Of a stretch of DNA of 64,000 bases, positions 26,698-35,281 are shown one piece after another. Numbering within the stretch: the stretch's first letter is position 1; each line of letters opens with the position of its first letter. The stretch is from Tectiglobus sp965224045 (GTDB lineage Bacteria > Pseudomonadota > Alphaproteobacteria > Rhizobiales > Hyphomicrobiaceae): positions 806,001-870,000 of the forward strand of contig CBDCYD010000016.1 of assembly GCA_965224045.1 (NCBI GenBank), in the 5' to 3' direction. Made by a program: the position numbers and the translations under genes. The notes below the pieces were generated by a model. The model had not been told where the DNA came from and ran no database searches. It worked only from the letters and a program-made list of their open reading frames with translations.

Positions 26698-27132
26698 ATG
26701 GCCCGGTCGACCAACAAGACCGTTGCAACGCGCGTTGATCCGGTTGCGTTCATCGAGAGCGTTACGCCGGAGCGACGGCGCGTCGACGGGCAAGCGTTGC
26801 TCGCATTCTTCAACAGGGTGACGGGGCTTGAGCCGCGGATGTGGGGGGCTTCGATCGTTGGTTACGGGCGTTATGCCTATACCTACGAAAGTGGGCGGTC
26901 CGGCGAGTTTTTTCTCACGGGCTTCAGTCCGCGCAAATCGGCGCTGACGATCTACGTGATGCCGGGCTACCGCGACATGTCCGACAAGCTCATCCGTCTC
27001 GGCAAGCACAAGATCGGCAAGAGCTGCCTTTACATCAACAAGCTTGCCGACGTGGACATGGATGTTCTCGAAGAGATTGTGCGCGATGGTGTGGCCTATA
27101 TGCGCGAAAACTACGAGACCTGGGATGCTTAA
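26698..27132 (+). CDS. DUF1801 family protein
   Basis: 144 residues. VAFIESVTPERRRVDGQALLAF, then MWGASIVGYGRYAYTYESGR, FLTGFSPRKSALTIYVMPGY and DKLIRLGKHKIGKSCLYINK are the characteristic blocks of DUF1801 (YdhG-like fold). Function unknown. ATG start follows AGGAGACAGCCTGG. The stop codon is directly followed by the interspersed repeat beginning at 27133. Confidence 0.9.
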   Translation: MARSTNKTVATRVDPVAFIESVTPERRRVDGQALLAFFNRVTGLEPRMWGASIVGYGRYAYTYESGRSGEFFLTGFSPRKSALTIYVMPGYRDMSDKLIRLGKHKIGKSCLYINKLADVDMDVLEEIVRDGVAYMRENYETWDA

Positions 27133-27450
27133 GGCATGTCGCAGCAAAACGGATTCATTCATAAGGGAGCAACGCGACCCGGCCGAACGGCCGCCCCGCC
27201 GGAGCCGCCGCGCGCAGCGCGAATAGCGGCGTGAGGCAAACAAACCGAAGGGAGCAACGCGACCCGGCCGAATGGCCGCCCCGCCGGAGCCGCCGCGCGA
27301 AGCGCGAATGGCGGCGTGAGGCAAACAAACCGAAGGGAGCAACGCGACCCGGCCGAATGGCCGCCCCGCCGGAGCCGCCGCGCGAAGCGCTAATAGCGGC
27401 GTGAGGCAATGAAATCCAAAGCGAGGCGCATTTCTTGCGACGCGCTATAG
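27133..27450. repeat. Interspersed repeat element with three tandem 85-bp units
   Basis: Left flank GGCATGTCGCAGCAAAACGG, then three head-to-tail units of exactly 85 bp (27165-27249, 27250-27334, 27335 to about 27419) each starting GGGAGCAACGCGACCCGGCC, then a right flank with an imperfect hairpin (AGCGAGGCGCA / TGCGACGCGCT). The units are GC-rich and self-complementary. A single-unit copy with the same flanks lies at 63761-63908. Both copies directly follow a stop codon, so they may act as transcript ends. Long frames running through the element on either strand are repeat translations, not genes. Confidence 0.9.
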
Positions 27451-27549
27451 GTCGGGCGCGCAGATTGTGTTTCGCTCGGGGCCGGCGTTGGTTTTGATGG
27501 GGATTTGCGGGCGTGCCACGGGCCGGCGCACGGAACAACAGGGAACCGG

Positions 27550-28770
27550 ATGGAAAGTCAGGGCATACTGAGCGGGTTGCGAGTCGTCGAGGGCTCCGCG
27601 TTCGTTGCAGCGCCCCTTGGCGGTATGACACTGGCCGGCCTCGGCGCGGACGTCATTCGTTTCGATGACATAGGTGGTGGGCTGGATGCCAAACGCTGGC
27701 CGGTGACCAATGATGGCATCAGCCTGTATTGGGCCGGCCTCAACAAGGGCAAGCGTTCGATTGCGATCGATCTGCATAATCCGGTCGGCCGTGAATTGAT
27801 TACCGAACTCATTACCGTGCCGGGTAGCGATGCCGGGATCTTCTCGACCAATTTGCCGGCCCGCGGATGGCTGTCCTACGAGACGCTTGTGAGCCGCCGG
27901 GAAGACCTTGTCATGCTGGCGATTTCCGGTGCCCGGGACGGTTCGGCGCAGGTCGACTATACCGTGAACGCTGTGACTGGCTTTCCGTTGACGACCGGTC
28001 CTGCGAACTGGGAAGGGCCGATCAACCAGGTGCTGCCGGCGTGGGATATCGCGACCGGATATGCGGCGGCCATGGCCGTGCTCGCAGCGGAGCGATACCG
28101 CGCGCGGACGGCGCGCGGCCAGCTCGTGCGCCTGGCCTTGCAGGACATCGCCCTGTCGGCTACGGCGGCGCTGGGATTTCTGGCGGAGGCGGAAATCAAT
28201 GGTGTCGATCGGCCAAGGTTCGGCAACGAGGTGTTCGGTACTTTTGCGCGCGATTTCATGACGCGGGATGGCCGCCACGTCATGATCTGCGTCTTCACGG
28301 CCAGGCAGCTCGATGCGTTGGCCAAGGCGGGCGGTTTGGCGGAGGCGTTTCGCGACATCGAAACGACGCTCGGCCTCGACCTCAAGGACGAAGCTCATCG
28401 CTGGCAGGCGCGGGCGCAACTGGCATCGGTGATCGAGGCCTGGATCGGCAATCTGTCGCTGGAGGAAGCCGGCGAGAAGCTGCAATCGGCGGGTGCACTG
28501 TGGGCGCCTTACAAAACGCCGCGAGAGCTTGTGGCGGATGACGCGTTGCTGACCCACAATCCGATGTTTCAGCGGGTGCGCCAAGCCGGTATCGGAGAGC
28601 ATTGGTCGGTGGCTTCGCCGTTCGAGTTCACAGATTGCCAAAGGCTTGCGGCGATGCCGGCTCCGGTCCTCGGCGAGCATACGGACGAAATTCTGTCAGA
28701 TGTGCTTGGGTTGTCGGGCGGCGAGATCGGCAAGTTGCACGACGACGGCGTGGTTGCCGGCGCCAATTGA
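27550..28770 (+). CDS. mct: 2-methylfumaryl-CoA isomerase-like (mesaconyl-CoA C1-C4 CoA transferase), CaiB/BaiF family
   Basis: 406 residues from ATG 27550. It opens GILSGLRVVEGSAFVAAPLG and GMTLAGLGADVIRFDDIGGG, has SLYWAGLNKGKRSIAIDL, LPARGWLSYETLVSRR, VDYTVNAVTGFP, NQVLPAWDIATGYAAAMAVL and ends DVLGLSGGEIGKLHDDGVVA. As recalled, this runs very close along its full length to the Chloroflexus mesaconyl-CoA C1-C4 CoA transferase, which moves CoA within one molecule and makes 2-methylfumaryl-CoA convertible. No other 3-hydroxypropionate-cycle gene adjoins it, so the local role may be in C5-dicarboxylate metabolism. Confidence 0.85.
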   Translation: MESQGILSGLRVVEGSAFVAAPLGGMTLAGLGADVIRFDDIGGGLDAKRWPVTNDGISLYWAGLNKGKRSIAIDLHNPVGRELITELITVPGSDAGIFSTNLPARGWLSYETLVSRREDLVMLAISGARDGSAQVDYTVNAVTGFPLTTGPANWEGPINQVLPAWDIATGYAAAMAVLAAERYRARTARGQLVRLALQDIALSATAALGFLAEAEINGVDRPRFGNEVFGTFARDFMTRDGRHVMICVFTARQLDALAKAGGLAEAFRDIETTLGLDLKDEAHRWQARAQLASVIEAWIGNLSLEEAGEKLQSAGALWAPYKTPRELVADDALLTHNPMFQRVRQAGIGEHWSVASPFEFTDCQRLAAMPAPVLGEHTDEILSDVLGLSGGEIGKLHDDGVVAGAN

Positions 28771-29014
28771 TCGAATATGGCCGACGACACCGGCAATGGG
28801 CGTCAACGCCGATGCCGTCGTTTTGCGTGATGACCGCGGCCTGAATTGACAGCGGACGACCTTGGCTTAATCAGAGCCACGTTCTTCAACGATGAGCTGC
28901 AGTGTGCAATGTCGGACTTCCCGGCCGGGCGCCGTTGGCCCTTGGAGACGTGTGCTGGCAGGCCCGGGCACGGAGGCAAGAGTGTATTGCACCGGCTTGC
29001 GGATCGGGCAGGCT

Positions 29015-29479
29015 TCAAAACACTCCGGCCTCGAGACCGGCGGCCATCGCCAGGCCCAGCTCTTCGCACTGGTTGGCAAACGCGGGAGAGAATTCTCCGC
29101 GGCAGATCAGAGGCGGCTGAACTTCCTTCCAGCGCAGGCCGGTGATGATCGTCTCGACGCCGCGCCGCGTACCCGTGCCATCATGGCCGGCTCGGATATA
29201 AAGGGCGTAGGGCAGGCCCTGCTTTTCCTCGAGCACGGCGTAATAGGTGCGGTCGAAAAAATCCTTGAGAGCGCCTGACATATAGCCAAGATTTTCCGTG
29301 GTCCCAAGCACGATGGCGTCGGCCTTGCGGACCTCGCCCGGGCCGGCCTCGAAGGGCGTCAGCGTGGTGATTGCAACGTCGGAAATGTCAGGGTGACTGG
29401 CGCCGCGTACGACGGCATCGCGCAAGAGCAGGGTATTCGGCGATGGGATGTGCGCGATGATTACGAGCTGCTTCATCAT
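29015..29479 (-). CDS. Flavodoxin-fold NAD(P)H:FMN oxidoreductase-like protein
   Basis: 154 residues if started at the ATG in GGAAATGATGAAG (a GTG lies 6 bases earlier). KQLVIIAHIPSPNTLLLRDAV, then ADAIVLGTTENLGYMSGALKD and FFDRTYYAVL form the FMN-binding flavodoxin-like fold (the GTTENLGYMSG loop is typical). RAGHDGTGTRRGVETIITGL follows. Likely an FMN-dependent reductase or a stand-alone flavodoxin-like electron carrier. It diverges from the DusA gene across a 380-base gap. Confidence 0.82.
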   Translation of the reverse strand: MMKQLVIIAHIPSPNTLLLRDAVVRGASHPDISDVAITTLTPFEAGPGEVRKADAIVLGTTENLGYMSGALKDFFDRTYYAVLEEKQGLPYALYIRAGHDGTGTRRGVETIITGLRWKEVQPPLICRGEFSPAFANQCEELGLAMAAGLEAGVF

Positions 29480-29861
29480 TTCCACGGGACGGGATTGTTG
29501 GTTCTCGCCAAGCGTAGCCGATTTGGCGCGCGAGTCGACCGGCGATCCATCCTGATTTCCCGTTTGGTGCGACGGTCCACCATCAACGGTGTAGGTTTCG
29601 GATATCGAGGTCGCCTGGGAATACCACGACGTTGCCGGCCCGGACGTTCAGTGGGTCTTCGTAGGATGCATCGTGGGGTACAACGCAGGTCGTATACTCT
29701 GCCATTCGTCACAGTCCCGGTTGCAGTGCCGGCAAACGACAATGCGGCTTGTCCTGACGGGCGTAAACAAGTTAGGTGATGCGCGATATCTTGCGGGTAC
29801 CGCACATCGATGACGGTCGATGGTGATCGTGGAGCGCTGCAACCCATAGCAAAGTCGCCGA
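29480..29861. other. Divergent intergenic region flavodoxin/dusA
   Basis: About 380 bases with no supported gene. It must hold promoters for the flavodoxin-like gene (minus) and dusA (plus). I see no clear -35/-10 pair, hairpin or repeat. Confidence 0.35.
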
Positions 29862-30863
29862 ATGGACGATCAATCACATAGATTCTGCGTCGCTCCGATG
29901 ATGGATTGGACGGATCGGCATTGCCGAGTCTTTCATCGCCAGCTGACACGGCGTGCGCGGCTTTATACTGAGATGGTGACCGCCGAGGCCGTTTTGCACG
30001 GGGATCGTTCGCGTCTTGTTGGGTTTTCTCCGGTTGAGCACCCGGTCGCGCTGCAACTCGGCGGTGCAGATCCCGTGCGCCTCGCCGAGGCTGCGCGCAT
30101 TGGCGCGGCAGAGGGCTACGACGAAATCAATTTCAATGTCGGTTGCCCGTCCGACCGCGTGCAGTCCGGACGGTTCGGAGCCTGCTTGATGGCCGAGCCG
30201 GAACTCGTCGCAGAATGCGTAGCGGCGATGCAGGCGGCTGTCGACGTGCCGGTAACGGTCAAGTGCCGGACCGGGATCGATGACCAGGACAGCGAGGCCG
30301 ACTTTGCACGATTCATCGCGATGGTTTCGAATGCCGGTTGCCGCGTGTTCATCGTGCACGCGCGCAAGGCCTGGCTCAAGGGCCTCAGTCCAAAGGAAAA
30401 CCGCGAGATCCCGCCACTTGACTACGACCGCGTATACCGGCTGAAGGCGGCCAATCCGGAGCTGACGATCGTCCTGAACGGCGGCATCGCCGATCACGAT
30501 ACGGCGGCGCGTTGCCTGGAGCGGGTCGACGGCGTCATGCTGGGGCGGGTGGCCTACCAGAGGCCCTACCTGCTGGCCGACGTGGACGCGCGATACTTCA
30601 ATTGCAGCCAGCCGCGAGCGAGCCGAGAAGCGGTGCTGGAACAGGTCATTGGGTATGCGCAGCGGCATGTCACGACGGGCGGGCGACTAAACAATGTTAC
30701 GCGCCATATCCTGGGCCTCTATCACGGCGAGCCGGGAGCCAAGGCGTTTCGCCGCTTCCTGAGTGAGAATGCCACGGGCGATGGTGTCAGTGTTGACGTG
30801 CTTGCGATGGCTATAGAGCTTATGCGCGAGCGGCGAACACCTTCCATCAGTGCCGCGCAGTAG
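29862..30863 (+). CDS. dusA: tRNA-dihydrouridine(20/20a) synthase
   Basis: 333 residues, normal for DusA. FCVAPMMDWTDRHCRVFHRQ, LYTEMVTAEAVLHGDR, HPVALQLGGADP, EINFNVGCPSDRVQSGRFGA (catalytic Cys in the GCPS motif), VKCRTGIDDQDS and FIVHARKAWLKGLSPKENRE are all DusA-specific. It reduces uridine 20/20a in the D-loop of tRNAs with FMN and NADPH. The TauE gene begins at or just after its stop codon, so the two are probably co-transcribed. Confidence 0.96.
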   Translation: MDDQSHRFCVAPMMDWTDRHCRVFHRQLTRRARLYTEMVTAEAVLHGDRSRLVGFSPVEHPVALQLGGADPVRLAEAARIGAAEGYDEINFNVGCPSDRVQSGRFGACLMAEPELVAECVAAMQAAVDVPVTVKCRTGIDDQDSEADFARFIAMVSNAGCRVFIVHARKAWLKGLSPKENREIPPLDYDRVYRLKAANPELTIVLNGGIADHDTAARCLERVDGVMLGRVAYQRPYLLADVDARYFNCSQPRASREAVLEQVIGYAQRHVTTGGRLNNVTRHILGLYHGEPGAKAFRRFLSENATGDGVSVDVLAMAIELMRERRTPSISAAQ

Positions 30864-30876
30864 GCGGGGCTCTTTC

Positions 30877-31710
30877 TTGACCGAACTTGGCGTTTCAGGC
30901 AGCGAACTGGCAGTCGTCCTCGGCGCCTTGCTCGCAGGTGGCTGTCTGGCAGGTTTCCTGGTTGGGCTGCTCGGTATCGGCGGTGGCGGTATCATGGTGC
31001 CGGTGCTCTACGAGGTGTTCTCGATCCTCGAGGTCGATTATGCGGTGCGCATGCACCTCTCTGTCGGGACGGCGCTGGCGGTCATGATCCCGACGTCGCT
31101 CCGGTCATTTTACGCGCACGCCCGGCGCGGCGCCGTCGACATGTCGATCATGCGTCGTCTTGCGCTACCGGTGATGGCGGGCGTCGTGATCGGCAGCATC
31201 ATCGCCAAGTATTCCCACAGCGATACGCTGAAGTGGGTTTGGGTCGTGTGCAGTTCGCTGATCGCGGCCAAAATGCTATTCGGGCGTGAAGACTGGCGCC
31301 TCGGTGATACGGTTCCGAAAAGCTGCTGGCTCGAAATCTATGGCGTCGGCATCGGTATCGTGTCGTCGCTCATGAGCATCGGCGGCGGTGCGTTCATAAC
31401 CATGATGATGACGTTCTACGGCCGGACCATGCAGCAAGCGGTGGCGACGGCATCCGGTTTCGGCCCGGTGGTGGCGCTGCCAGGCGTGATCGGGTTCATG
31501 TGGGCCGGTTGGGGTTATCCCGACCTGCCGGCCGGTTCGCTCGGGTTCGTCAGTCTGCTCGGCGCGGGCGTGATGATTTCGTCCAGCATTCTGACGGCGC
31601 CGCTCGGTGCGCGGGTTGCACACGGGATCTCCCGGCGCACACTCGAAATTGCGTTCGGCACGTTTTTGTCACTGGTTGCGATCCGATTTCTCTACGCGCT
31701 CTTTGGTTAG
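30877..31710 (+). CDS. TauE/SafE family permease (sulfite/sulfonate exporter-like)
   Basis: 277 residues from TTG 30877 (GGCGGGG upstream); GTG 30850 inside the dusA end is an alternative. About eight membrane segments; the two half-repeats of the family show LAGFLVGLLGIGGGGIMVPV and VGIGIVSSLMSIGGGAFITM. The glycine-rich GIGGGGI signature is typical. It exports small anions such as sulfite, sulfoacetate or other organosulfur compounds in studied cases. Its stop overlaps that of the convergent DMT transporter gene by 4 bases (TTAG). Confidence 0.9.
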   Translation: MTELGVSGSELAVVLGALLAGGCLAGFLVGLLGIGGGGIMVPVLYEVFSILEVDYAVRMHLSVGTALAVMIPTSLRSFYAHARRGAVDMSIMRRLALPVMAGVVIGSIIAKYSHSDTLKWVWVVCSSLIAAKMLFGREDWRLGDTVPKSCWLEIYGVGIGIVSSLMSIGGGAFITMMMTFYGRTMQQAVATASGFGPVVALPGVIGFMWAGWGYPDLPAGSLGFVSLLGAGVMISSSILTAPLGARVAHGISRRTLEIAFGTFLSLVAIRFLYALFG

Positions 31711-32639
31711 CCCCGGCGGGTGAGCAGCGCTGGCAGGACAAGAACGACGGCGAGAGCCGCGCAGATGATTGCGAGCGATACCAGTTCACGCGAGCCGACC
31801 TGCTCGCCGAGCATCCAGGCACTGGAATAGACACCAACGATTGGTATTGCGAGCGTGCTGATGGCGGCGATTGATGCCGGGATCATCCTGACGGTGTTGT
31901 AGTAGGCCCATTGACCAAAGACCATCGGGACCAGGAAGACAAACGCCATGGCGCCCCAGACATGCGGGCTGATGGTTGCAAGATCCGGCACCGGTTCAAA
32001 CATCACGGCGCAGGCGCCAATTGGCAGCAGGCCGGCGAGGAGTTGCCAGCCGATCACCGTCGAGGTGGGAGCTGCCCAAGTGAATTTCTTGAAAAGAACC
32101 GTGCCGATTGCCCAGCAGCATGCCGCACCAACCATCAAGAGGGCGCCGGTCGGGGCCTTGTTGAAGACGATCAAGTCGGGCCCGATCAGAACGCCGAGGC
32201 CGACCATGCCAAGCAGCAGGGCGATGACTTTCGAAGTGGTCATCGGTTCGCCGAGCAAGATACTGCTCAGCACCGCTGCAATCGCCGGCATGAGGAAGGC
32301 GATGATCGCTGCGCGGCCGGCCGGGATGTGGAGGAGGCCATAGCCTGTAAACAAATGCCAGCCGATGATTGCGAAAGTGGCGCACAACAAAAGCGCCGGG
32401 ATTTGCGATGCCGGAAGCCAGATCCGATCGCCTGAAATCAGGGATAGAGCCAGAAGCAAGGTGCCGCCAATGCCAACACAGGCGGTGCGAAACCACAGCA
32501 CCGTGATTTCGCTGAGCGCGATCTTCATGAACGGCCAGTTGACGCCCCAGGCGATGGTCAGGGCCGCGAGCAATACGAAGCCGTAGGCTGAGATGCCGCC
32601 GGCGCCTGGCGGGCGGACGGGCGTCGTGGTGGCGGTCAT
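31707..32639 (-). CDS. DMT superfamily transporter, two EamA domains
   Basis: 310 residues from the ATG at 32639; an upstream ATG adds 18 residues without membrane character. Ten hydrophobic segments in two EamA halves, for example YGFVLLAALTIAWGVNWPFM (first) and GALLMVGAACCWAIGTVLFK (second). These transporters move metabolites or amino acids, usually outward. The substrate cannot be inferred. Confidence 0.92.
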   Translation of the reverse strand: MTATTTPVRPPGAGGISAYGFVLLAALTIAWGVNWPFMKIALSEITVLWFRTACVGIGGTLLLALSLISGDRIWLPASQIPALLLCATFAIIGWHLFTGYGLLHIPAGRAAIIAFLMPAIAAVLSSILLGEPMTTSKVIALLLGMVGLGVLIGPDLIVFNKAPTGALLMVGAACCWAIGTVLFKKFTWAAPTSTVIGWQLLAGLLPIGACAVMFEPVPDLATISPHVWGAMAFVFLVPMVFGQWAYYNTVRMIPASIAAISTLAIPIVGVYSSAWMLGEQVGSRELVSLAIICAALAVVLVLPALLTRRG

Positions 32640-32730
32640 GGTCTGCTCACGGCACCGTTTGCGTGGCGGGATGATGCTCTCGAGACCGCGCATATCAGTG
32701 CAACGAGGCTCGAGCGCACAGCGAGGCAGG

Positions 32731-34230
32731 TCAAATCTTCTGATTGTATTCGCCGATTTCCGGGTGCTGGCGCAACTGGATGTCTATGTCGGCGAAGATG
32801 GCGCGCATGTTGTCTTCGGAGGTCGGGCTTTCGACGACGACAACGAGTTCAGGCTTGTTGGATGACGCGCGGACCAGGCCCCAGGTGCCGTCTTCGAGAA
32901 CAATGCGGATACCGTTGACGGTTATCACATCGACTACGCGCTGGCCGGCAACTTCGCCGCCCTTGTCGCATATCATTTGGTAGTACTCAACGATGCGCCC
33001 GACGACGTCGTATTTCAGTTCGTCGGCGCAGTGCGGCGACATCGTGGGTGACTGCCAGGTCTTCGGCAGATCACGCGCCAGATCGGCCATCGACTTGCCT
33101 GGGTTGCGATCGAGCATGTCACAGATTGCGAGTGCTGCGACAATGCCGTCGTCATAACCGCGGCCAAGCGGCGGGTTAAAAAAGAAGTGGCCTGATTTCT
33201 CGAAGCCCACGAGCGCTTTCGTTTCGTGGCTGTAGCGTTTGATATAGGAATGGCCGGTCTTCCAATACGTCGTCGTTGCACCGTTGGCGGTGAGCACCGG
33301 ATCCGTCTTGAACAGACCAGTCGACTTGACGTCGGCGACGAACTTGGCGTCGGGATGGAGCGCGGAGATATCGCGGGCCAGCATCACGCCGACTTTGTCG
33401 GCAAAGATCTCCTGGCCTTCGTTATCGACGACACCGCAGCGGTCGCCATCACCATCGAACCCCAAACCGACGTCAGCGCCGTGTTCGCGCACCGCATCGG
33501 CAATGGCGTGCAGCATCTTGAGATCTTCCGGGTTGGGATTGTAGCGCGGAAAATTGTGATCGAGGTCCGCGTCCAGCGGAATCACCTCGCATCCGATCGC
33601 GCGCAGGACCTGGGGGGCGAATGCGCCGGCCGTGCCGTTGCCGCAGGCGGCAACCACTTTCAACGGGCGGGAAAGCTTCGCGCGATCCGTAAGCTCGCCA
33701 ATGTAGCGGTCCGCGAGGTCCGGCACAAAAACATAACGGCCGCCGACGCGGGTCGCGCCGCGGCCTTCGAGTACGATGGCTTTCAATTCCGACATCTCGT
33801 CGGGCCCGAACGTCAAGGGCCGGTTCATGCCCATCTTTATGCCGGTCCAGCCGTTGTCGTTGTGGGAGGCGGTGACCATCGCGACGCCCTCGACGTCGAG
33901 GGCGAACTGGGCGTAATAGGCCATTGGCGACAAGGCGAGGCCGATGTCGTGGACTTCCGCGCCGCCCGACAGGAGGCCGTTCACGAGCGCCTGTTTGACG
34001 GCGCCGGAATAGGACCGGAAGTCATGCCCGACAACGAGGCGCTTGGGCACGTTGCGGCGCGCAAACAGTGTTGCAAGACCAAGGCCGATGGCTTGCAGTC
34101 CCATGAGGTTGATCTCCTCCGGGAACAGCCAGCGCGCGTCGTACTCGCGAAAACCGGTCGGCTTGACCAGCGGTAAGCGCTCGAAGTCCGCCGTATTGGG
34201 GACCAAATCAGCACGAGGTAACGGCAGCAT
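32731..34230 (-). CDS. Phosphomannomutase/phosphoglucomutase
   Basis: 499 residues from the ATG at 34230 (GGAG 9 bases upstream). All four alpha-D-phosphohexomutase signatures are intact: the phospho-serine loop MVTASHNDNGWTGIKMG, the metal loop VGLGFDGDGDRCG, the sugar loop GFEKSGHFFF and the phosphate-binding loop VRASSNKPELVVVVES. It interconverts hexose 6- and 1-phosphates for exopolysaccharide or lipopolysaccharide sugar nucleotides (ManB/ExoC/AlgC-like). No sugar-nucleotide genes adjoin it. Confidence 0.94.
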   Translation of the reverse strand: MLPLPRADLVPNTADFERLPLVKPTGFREYDARWLFPEEINLMGLQAIGLGLATLFARRNVPKRLVVGHDFRSYSGAVKQALVNGLLSGGAEVHDIGLALSPMAYYAQFALDVEGVAMVTASHNDNGWTGIKMGMNRPLTFGPDEMSELKAIVLEGRGATRVGGRYVFVPDLADRYIGELTDRAKLSRPLKVVAACGNGTAGAFAPQVLRAIGCEVIPLDADLDHNFPRYNPNPEDLKMLHAIADAVREHGADVGLGFDGDGDRCGVVDNEGQEIFADKVGVMLARDISALHPDAKFVADVKSTGLFKTDPVLTANGATTTYWKTGHSYIKRYSHETKALVGFEKSGHFFFNPPLGRGYDDGIVAALAICDMLDRNPGKSMADLARDLPKTWQSPTMSPHCADELKYDVVGRIVEYYQMICDKGGEVAGQRVVDVITVNGIRIVLEDGTWGLVRASSNKPELVVVVESPTSEDNMRAIFADIDIQLRQHPEIGEYNQKI

Positions 34231-34374
34231 CACGGTTCTCCGGAAACGCCGGCGCGCGGTGGCCGGTGGCGGCATGTCAATGCCATGGACGGGCGGGCGT
34301 GTCGACCGTTGACCTGGGCCGTTGTCGGGGTGTTGCGCCCGCAGTCATTGGGCAGCCGCAAGTGCGCTCGTGTC

Positions 34375-35079
34375 CTAGCCGCGCAATGTAATGAAATCGG
34401 ACGAAAATTCGAACGAACGCAGTCGGCGCAGGAAGCTCATGCCGAGAAGACTTTCGCGCAGCAGGCCGGGTTTGGCGACGAGCGCATCAACGTCGCGCAC
34501 CACAATCGAACCGATCGCGATCGATTCGATGCGGATCGCCGCCGCATAGGCGCTGCCGTTCGCCGTCTGGATCGGCGTCGTGTAGGACAGGTTGGACAGG
34601 CTGATGCCGGCGGCGCGAGCAGCCGTTGGCGTCAGCATGACGGAGGTCGCGCCGGTATCAATCAAGAGGCCGACGGATGCGCCGTTGACCTTCGCCCTCG
34701 CGATGAAATGGCCGTCGTGGCGCTTTCTGATGCGGACCGCCGCGCGGCCTTGCGGTTTCGAGCCGACATCGACAGCCTGACCGGGTGGTAGCAGTTCTCC
34801 CGCGACGCGGTTGACGACAAAACTTGCCTCATCGCGGAAACTGTAGCCGGCGACCAGGACCAGGACGGCACCGAGCCAGATTGCGAGATCACGTGCTGCG
34901 CCACTGAGCCGCCCGCGATAGGCCGATAGTGCCGCACCACTGATGTAGACGAGAAACGCCGTCATGGCCGCAACGATGGCGATCGTTTCGCCGCTCATGC
35001 CCGCAAACGTGCCGGCATCACCCAGGGCAAGTGCCGCAACGGCCGCAAGGGTCAGCAGTGCGAGACAAATCCACAGCAT
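34375..35079 (-). CDS. TIGR02281-type membrane-anchored retropepsin-like aspartic protease
   Basis: 234 residues. Two or three N-terminal membrane segments (WICLALLTLAAVAALALG, IAIVAAMTAFLVYISGAALS, LAIWLGAVLVLVAGYSF), then a soluble domain with the single aspartic-protease motif VGLLIDTGATSVMLTP and ESLLGMSFLRRLRSFEFSSD. Such clan AA proteins are common in alphaproteobacteria and act as dimers. Target unknown. Divergence or co-transcription with the histidine kinase is uncertain: both are on the minus strand, separated by 200 bases. Confidence 0.9.
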   Translation of the reverse strand: MLWICLALLTLAAVAALALGDAGTFAGMSGETIAIVAAMTAFLVYISGAALSAYRGRLSGAARDLAIWLGAVLVLVAGYSFRDEASFVVNRVAGELLPPGQAVDVGSKPQGRAAVRIRKRHDGHFIARAKVNGASVGLLIDTGATSVMLTPTAARAAGISLSNLSYTTPIQTANGSAYAAAIRIESIAIGSIVVRDVDALVAKPGLLRESLLGMSFLRRLRSFEFSSDFITLRG

Positions 35080-35281
35080 GTCATATCAACTCCGAGATGG
35101 GCTGCCCGCACCTGCGGCACGCATCCCCAACGAGGTCCTCAGATTCTGTTAACGCAACAATCCGAACATACTTAGGCAGTCGTCCGGTGCGCGGCAATCA
35201 ATCGGGTATTTCTGCCGGCAAACACGTGGTGTTTGACTGGCGAAGCTACAAATCATCCACAGGCCTGGCACCGCTTCTCGC

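Noticed and set aside
27133..27450. CRISPR array at the 85-bp tandem repeats
   Set aside because: Units abut with no unique spacers, are too long, and no cas genes are near.
27155..27631. Long minus-strand frames through the 85-bp repeats, giving repeated Arg/Gly-rich protein
   Set aside because: The repetition comes from the tandem DNA units, whose GC-rich sequence lacks stops; no ribosome site and no conserved start.
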